This document shows, in pieces, positions 59,727-64,000 of a stretch of DNA of 64,000 bases. Position 1 is the first letter of the stretch; each line of letters opens with the position of its first letter. Source of the stretch: AP-15 sp963703745 (lineage in GTDB: Bacteria; Pseudomonadota; Alphaproteobacteria; ATCC43930; CGMCC-115725); NCBI GenBank assembly GCA_963703745.1, contig CAVPFL010000007.1, forward strand, positions 682,001-746,000. The letters are read 5' to 3'. The notes below the pieces were generated by a model, which searched no databases, was not told the origin of the DNA, and worked only from the letters and a program-made list of their open reading frames with translations. The translations under genes were made by a program, and so were the position numbers.

Positions 59727-59778
59727 GCCGATTGCCACCTCCGCGGATCAAAATTTCAGAAGAAGGGGCGCGGCGGGC

Positions 59779-60660
59779 GTGAGCATAGCCAGCATGACGG
59801 GGTTCGCGCGGGCAGAAGGTGATGCACACGGGATCTCCTGGGTCTGGGAGATCAAGAGCGTCAACGGCAAGTCGCTCGATTTGCGGCTTAGGCTGGCTCC
59901 CGGGTTCGATTCGTTGGAACCGCGACTTCGTGCCATGCTGCCGCAGCGCTTCCGTCGCGGCAACATCTCCGCCGTGCTTGCTACTACCCGGACCGCGCCG
60001 GCCGCAGTGCGCATCAACCGCGATGCCCTGGCCCAGCTCGTGTCTCTGATGAAAGAGCTCGAAGGTGAAGTAGATGCCGCCCCGCCGCGCCTTGACGGCC
60101 TGTTGGCGCTACGCGGTGTCGTCGAGACGATCGAGGATGACGAACCGGCGGTGATCGAGGGGCGTAGTTCCGCGGTGCTCGTTAGTTGGGAGACCGCGCT
60201 CGAGCGATTGGCAGGTGCCAGAGCCGAGGAGGGTGCGCGTCTCGCGTTGTTGCTGGGTAACCAGCTCGAAGAGATGGCAGCTCACGTCAGAGCGGCGGAG
60301 GATTGTGCGGCGGCCCAGCCGGAGGCAATCTGCGAGAGGCTCAAGACGATGCTGGCGAGCCTCGCCGATCTCGTACCTGGCTTGCCGGAGGAACGGGTTG
60401 CGCAGGAAATGGCATTGCTCGTTGCCCGCTCGGACGTCCGCGAGGAGCTCGAGCGGCTGCGCGCCCACCTCGAGCAGGCGAGGGATCTCTTGCAGGAGGG
60501 AGAGGCCGTCGGCCGCCGGCTGGACTTCCTGTGCCAGGAGCTAAACCGCGAAGCTAATACGCTCTGTTCAAAATCGGCGGATATCGGCCTGACGCGCATC
60601 GGGTTGTCGCTCAAGGCCGCGGTCGAGCAGTTTCGCGAGCAGGTGCAGAACATCGAATGA
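59779..60660 (+). CDS. yicC: YicC family protein (endoribonuclease)
   Basis: 293 residues starting at GTG 59779: SIASMTGFARAEGD, WEIKSVNGKSLDLRLRLAPG, and the C-terminal DFLCQELNREANTLCSKSADIGLTRIGLSLKAAVEQFREQVQNIE (cited in part) that defines the family. YicC acts as an RNase in E. coli. It is a conserved neighbour of gmk; its stop overlaps the gmk ATG (ATGA), so the two are coupled. Confidence 0.93.
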   Translation: MSIASMTGFARAEGDAHGISWVWEIKSVNGKSLDLRLRLAPGFDSLEPRLRAMLPQRFRRGNISAVLATTRTAPAAVRINRDALAQLVSLMKELEGEVDAAPPRLDGLLALRGVVETIEDDEPAVIEGRSSAVLVSWETALERLAGARAEEGARLALLLGNQLEEMAAHVRAAEDCAAAQPEAICERLKTMLASLADLVPGLPEERVAQEMALLVARSDVREELERLRAHLEQARDLLQEGEAVGRRLDFLCQELNREANTLCSKSADIGLTRIGLSLKAAVEQFREQVQNIE

Positions 60661-61313
60661 GGATCGAGCGCCGCGGGTTTCTGCTGGTCCTCTCCTCGCC
60701 CTCCGGGGCAGGAAAGACCACGATCACCCGCCGGCTCGTCGAGCGCGATCCCGAGCTTGACATGTCGGTGTCGGTTACGACGCGACCGCGACGCGAAGAG
60801 GAGGTCGAGGGTCGCGACTATTTCTTCATCGGGCGCCGCCGCTTCGACGAAATGATCGCGCTGGGCGAATTGCTCGAGCACGCGCGCGTATTCGAAAACT
60901 GCTATGGGACGCCGCGCCGGCCGATCGAGCTGGCGCTCGCCGCCGGGCGTGATGTCGTTGGCGATCTCGACTGGCAGGGTACTCAGCAACTGACCCAGAC
61001 CGTCGGCGATGGTCTCGTCACGGTCTTCGTCTTGCCGCCAAGCCTTGCCGCTCTTGAGGCGCGGCTCCGTGCGCGCGCCCAGGACAGCGCGGCCGTCGTC
61101 GCTGCCCGGATGGCGAAATCGGCCGAAGAAATGAGCCACTGGTCGGAATACGATTACGTAATCATCAACCGCGACGTCGAGGACAGCGTCGCGCAGGTCC
61201 AAGCCATCATTACCGCAGAGAGGCTTCGGCGCACTCGGCAGGTCGGTCTCGCCGATTTCGTCGATCGCCTGCGCGCCGACCGGCAAACTCCGCCCTCAGG
61301 GGCAGCACCGTGA
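60657..61313 (+). CDS. gmk: Guanylate kinase
   Basis: 218 residues. P-loop SSPSGAGKTTI at about 13-23, the GMP-binding SVTTRPRREEEVEGRDYFFI, and the lid segment near RLRARAQDSAAVVAARM. It phosphorylates GMP to GDP. It is coupled to yicC by a four-base overlap and ends the plus-strand block. Intact. Confidence 0.95.
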   Translation: MRIERRGFLLVLSSPSGAGKTTITRRLVERDPELDMSVSVTTRPRREEEVEGRDYFFIGRRRFDEMIALGELLEHARVFENCYGTPRRPIELALAAGRDVVGDLDWQGTQQLTQTVGDGLVTVFVLPPSLAALEARLRARAQDSAAVVAARMAKSAEEMSHWSEYDYVIINRDVEDSVAQVQAIITAERLRRTRQVGLADFVDRLRADRQTPPSGAAP

Positions 61314-61721
61314 CGATCCCGCCGCTCCCCGACGCCAGGGGAAAAAACGCGTTCGGATCCAAAAGCCCTCCCGTCATGTCGGGAATATTTCTTTATATCA
61401 GCTACTTGGATGTTTTGGGCATGCTCGCCGACCGCGGAATTTTGGGTTCAAAAACAAGGCCCGGCAGCGGAATAGCAGCGGAATTTGACAGAGGCCCATT
61501 GCTTGCCTTGAGAGCCTACAAATCTCCATTTAACAATTGATAAAATCTCTATCTGGGCCCCAGATATAGGCGCGATCTTGGCGACCGCAAGGCGCGGACG
61601 GCGTTGCGTCTCGGTGGACTTCATCCACATACCCGGCGGAACACTAGACCGGCAGGCCCATGTTTCAACCGTTCCGCAACTCGGCGAGGACATACGCCTG
61701 CATCGGCAGGGCATGCTGAAA
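61314..61721. other. Intergenic region between gmk and rsmA (converging genes)
   Basis: About 400 bases with lower GC than its surroundings (61370-61560). No gene, RNA or clear terminator is recognised. Since both neighbouring genes end here, it must contain transcription ends. Confidence 0.45.
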
Positions 61722-62576
61722 TCACACCGAGGATGGCTGTTCCTCCAGCGCGCGCGCGAGCGCGCAGAATTCGGCGACCGTGAGCTCCTCGGCGCGTGCC
61801 GTTGGAGGGACGCCGGCGCACGCGAGCAGTGTATCCACCGCGAACCCGAGCGGCTTTAGGCTAGTGCGCAACATCTTGCGGCGCTGGCCAAACGCGGAGG
61901 CAGTGATGCGTTCGAGCGTGGGCCGGCGCGCTGGCGCCAGCGGCTCTGCGCGGGGCAGGATGGCGACGACGCTCGATGTGACCTTGGGAGCCGGGACAAA
62001 GGCGCGGGCCGGCACGTGGAATAGGATTCGCGTCTCGGCGAGCCATTGCACGAGCACCGAAAGGCGCCCATAGGACTTGCTGCGCGGCGAGGCAATCAAG
62101 CGCTCGGCAACCTCACGCTGCAGCGTCAATGTCAGGCTTTCGTAATCTTCGGTCCGATCGAGCCAGCCGAGGAGGAGCGGGGTGGCGATGTTATACGGGA
62201 GGTTCGCAACGATCTTTCGGGGGGGTTCGGAGAGCGTGGCGGGGTCGAGTTCGAGCGCATCGCCGGCGACCACATCGAGGCGGCCCGGATACGCGACTGC
62301 AAGCTCGTCCAGCGCCGCGAGACAACGTCGATCTCGCTCGATCGCCACAATCTTGCGTGCCCCCGATGCAAGCAATGCCCGCGTTAAACCACCAGGACCG
62401 GGACCGATCTCTATTACGGTGGCTTGGTCGAGCCGCCCGGCCGCCCGCGCAATCCGACCCGTCAGATTGAGGTCGAGCAAGAAATTCTGACCCAGGCGCT
62501 TGTGCGCGACGATCCCGTATCGCGCGACGATCTCGCGCAGCGGCGGCAGTGAGGCCGCCGGGGAATCGCATGACAC
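61722..62576 (-). CDS. rsmA: 16S rRNA dimethyladenosine transferase RsmA (KsgA)
   Basis: 284 residues. KRLGQNFLLDLNLTGRIAR starts the SAM fold, VIEIGPGPGGLTRALL is motif I, and the catalytic motif is ANLPYNIATPLL. A C-terminal small helical domain follows. It dimethylates two adenines of 16S rRNA helix 45. It lies 17 bases after pdxA in the standard surA-pdxA-rsmA order. Confidence 0.95.
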   Translation of the reverse strand: MSCDSPAASLPPLREIVARYGIVAHKRLGQNFLLDLNLTGRIARAAGRLDQATVIEIGPGPGGLTRALLASGARKIVAIERDRRCLAALDELAVAYPGRLDVVAGDALELDPATLSEPPRKIVANLPYNIATPLLLGWLDRTEDYESLTLTLQREVAERLIASPRSKSYGRLSVLVQWLAETRILFHVPARAFVPAPKVTSSVVAILPRAEPLAPARRPTLERITASAFGQRRKMLRTSLKPLGFAVDTLLACAGVPPTARAEELTVAEFCALARALEEQPSSV

Positions 62577-62593
62577 GGTTTTGGTAGAAGTGT

Positions 62594-63589
62594 TCAGTCC
62601 GCCGCCCGTCTGGCCGCCATCGCGGCCGCCAACCGCAGCGCAGCAATCAGGCTCTCCGCCCGCGCGACACCGCGACCGGCGATGGCGAAAGCCGTTCCGT
62701 GATCCGGCGAGGTCCGCACGAAAGGTAGTCCCAAGGTCACGTTCACCCCGCCATGGAAGTCGATCGTCTTGATCGGGATCAACGCCTGATCATGATACAT
62801 GCAGAGTGCGGCATCGTAGGACTGGCGTGCCTCGGCATGAAACATCGTGTCGGCCGCGAAGGGACCGCGCGCGTCGATCCCTGCGGCGCGCAGCTCGCCG
62901 ATGGCAGGCTCGATGACCTCGATCTCTTCGCGCCCCAGACCGCCGGCTTCGCCCGCATGCGGGTTGAGCCCGGCGACGGCTAGAGTCGGAGCTGCGACCC
63001 CGAAATCCCGCCGCAGCGCCGCCTCGGTGACGCGGCCGGCATGGACAATCGTTGTGGTGGAAAGCTCTCGGATCGCTTGGCGCAGCGCAAGATGGATGGT
63101 AACCGGCACGACACGCAGCGCCGGGCAGACGAGCATCATCACGGGTGCTTGGGTGACCCCGGCAAGGGCGGCGAGATACTCGGTATGTCCCGGATAGCGA
63201 AAGCCGGCGCGATAAAGGCTTTCTTTGTGTATCGGATTGGTGACGAGCGCTGCGGCGCGCCTGCTCAGTACGTCACGGACCCCGGTCTCGATCGCGCCGA
63301 GTATGGCCGGCGCATCCGCCGCATCGGGGTGCGCCGGCGAGGCCCGCAAGGTGCCGTCGATCGGCGCGATCGGGAGAGCTTCGTCGAATACCGCCAGCGC
63401 CTCGTGCGGAGCGCTGATCGGACGAACCGGCACCGGCCAGCCGAGGTGGCGAGCCAACGCCCCGATCCGAGCGGGGTCGTCGATCAGGTAGAACGCAGGG
63501 ACACCGTCGCCGCGCCCGAGCCACGCCTTGAGGGTGATTTCACCGGCGATCCCGGCGGGCTCGCCCATCGTCACGACGATCGGAAGCAT
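62594..63589 (-). CDS. pdxA: 4-hydroxythreonine-4-phosphate dehydrogenase PdxA
   Basis: 331 residues from ATG 63589, ten bases after the surA stop. A longer frame upstream overlaps surA and is not family sequence. TMGEPAGIAGEI, VTNPIHKESLY, HTEYLA, AGLNPHAGEAGGLG and CMYHDQALIPIKT are the conserved blocks, with metal-ligand histidines in HTEYLA and YHDQ. It acts in pyridoxal phosphate synthesis. Confidence 0.93.
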   Translation of the reverse strand: MLPIVVTMGEPAGIAGEITLKAWLGRGDGVPAFYLIDDPARIGALARHLGWPVPVRPISAPHEALAVFDEALPIAPIDGTLRASPAHPDAADAPAILGAIETGVRDVLSRRAAALVTNPIHKESLYRAGFRYPGHTEYLAALAGVTQAPVMMLVCPALRVVPVTIHLALRQAIRELSTTTIVHAGRVTEAALRRDFGVAAPTLAVAGLNPHAGEAGGLGREEIEVIEPAIGELRAAGIDARGPFAADTMFHAEARQSYDAALCMYHDQALIPIKTIDFHGGVNVTLGLPFVRTSPDHGTAFAIAGRGVARAESLIAALRLAAAMAARRAAD

Positions 63590-63599
63590 CGCGGGCAAC

Positions 63600-64000
63600 T
63601 CAAACTCTGACGTCGACAAAGGCGGTACGGCGCAGATCGCGCATGTAGCGGCGCGCCAGGTTTTCGGCGCGTTGGCGCGCCAGTTGCTCGGCGATCTCGT
63701 CACGCGTCGGCAGGGTTGTGTTTGGCACCTCCTTCTCGCAAACCATGATCACTCCGACCCCATTCTTTTGGACGATCGGCTGCGAGGCTTGTCCCACCTC
63801 GGTCTGTGCCACGATATTGCGTATCGCCGGGGCGATCTGGCTGAGCCGCAAATGGCCTTCGCTCGAAAGTTGCTGAGATCCCTTCTCCTTGCCGCGCTTC
63901 AGCATCTCCTCGCAATTCTTAGCGCTTGCCTTGGCGCTCACCGCTTCACCCAGGGCAGCCCGACGCATAGCTTCGCTCGCCTGCGCCGGCAGCGGAAAGA
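63600..64000 (-). CDS. surA: SurA-like periplasmic peptidyl-prolyl isomerase, C-terminal part (5' end outside window)
   Basis: The frame is open to the window edge; the ATG at 63968 is internal, since coherent sequence (FPLPAQASEA) precedes it. The visible part holds the parvulin-type end (LSQIAPAIRNIVAQTEVGQAS, then VGVIMVCEKEV) and a C-terminal helix (LARQRAENLARRYMRDLRR). It is a chaperone for outer-membrane proteins. Its place before pdxA and rsmA is the standard one. Over half of the gene lies outside. Confidence 0.85.
   Translation of the reverse strand, partial: FPLPAQASEAMRRAALGEAVSAKASAKNCEEMLKRGKEKGSQQLSSEGHLRLSQIAPAIRNIVAQTEVGQASQPIVQKNGVGVIMVCEKEVPNTTLPTRDEIAEQLARQRAENLARRYMRDLRRTAFVDVRV

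Overview
This window is a GC-rich alphaproteobacterial chromosome segment. The evidence is the gene order and the families present: dnaB-alr-radA-cvpA-purF, rpsF-rpsR-DUF2232-rplI, a BamB/Der cluster, a DUF2794 gene, a ClpS, a MlotiK1-like channel and long arrays of ABC_sub_bind proteins. A soil or plant-associated Rhodospirillales- or Hyphomicrobiales-like organism fits, but the genus cannot be named from this sequence. LAYOUT: 1-10.9 kb holds the 3' end of an ATP-dependent DNA ligase, a PEP-CTERM-like secreted protein, a sedolisin-type peptidase with a truncated paralogue beside it, a membrane nucleotide-sugar dehydratase, a cyclic-nucleotide-gated K+ channel and a fused FAD/Fe-S dehydrogenase. 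11-17.7 kb is mixed metabolic DNA with two clearly frameshifted genes, then an amidohydrolase, a serine-glyoxylate-type aminotransferase, a cytochrome b561 and DUF2794. 17.9-21.3 kb is a YfgM-like protein, BamB and Der. 21.3-34.2 kb is the accessory zone: a small inversion that swapped the 3' ends of two convergent genes (DUF5681 and a phytanoyl-CoA dioxygenase-like gene), six tandem ABC substrate-binding-protein genes coupled by ATGA/GTGA overlaps, an IS110-family element sitting exactly in one of those stop/start junctions, and small ORFs plus clpS. 34.5-42.7 kb encodes two soluble hybrid histidine kinases, one a roughly 2,110-residue protein built on eleven near-identical 92-residue HAMP units. 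43.1-56.1 kb is a minus-strand core block running rpsF-rpsR-DUF2232-rplI-cfa-dnaB-alr-mlaE-mlaF-radA-cvpA-purF-SDR, followed by a decayed partial copy of the SDR. 56.2-61.3 kb is the divergent fatty-acid block fabD-fabG-acpP-fabF-yicC-gmk. The window ends with the minus-strand surA-pdxA-rsmA set. HIGHLIGHTS: (1) The IS110 element has readable boundaries, a shared AG/CT dinucleotide, and a 230-nt non-coding left end. That left end contains short strings matching both halves of its own insertion site and one half of its own end junction, which is what a bridge RNA should contain. Removing the element restores the start codon and reading frame of the interrupted gene. (2) The DUF5681/dioxygenase tail swap is explained base by base by a 644-bp inversion. 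(3) The accessory zone has many frameshifts, while every core gene is intact. HOW THE GENES WORK TOGETHER: the minus-strand core block covers ribosome assembly, replication, cell-wall and lipid maintenance, recombination and purine synthesis. The plus-strand block supplies acyl chains, and BamB and SurA both serve outer-membrane protein assembly.
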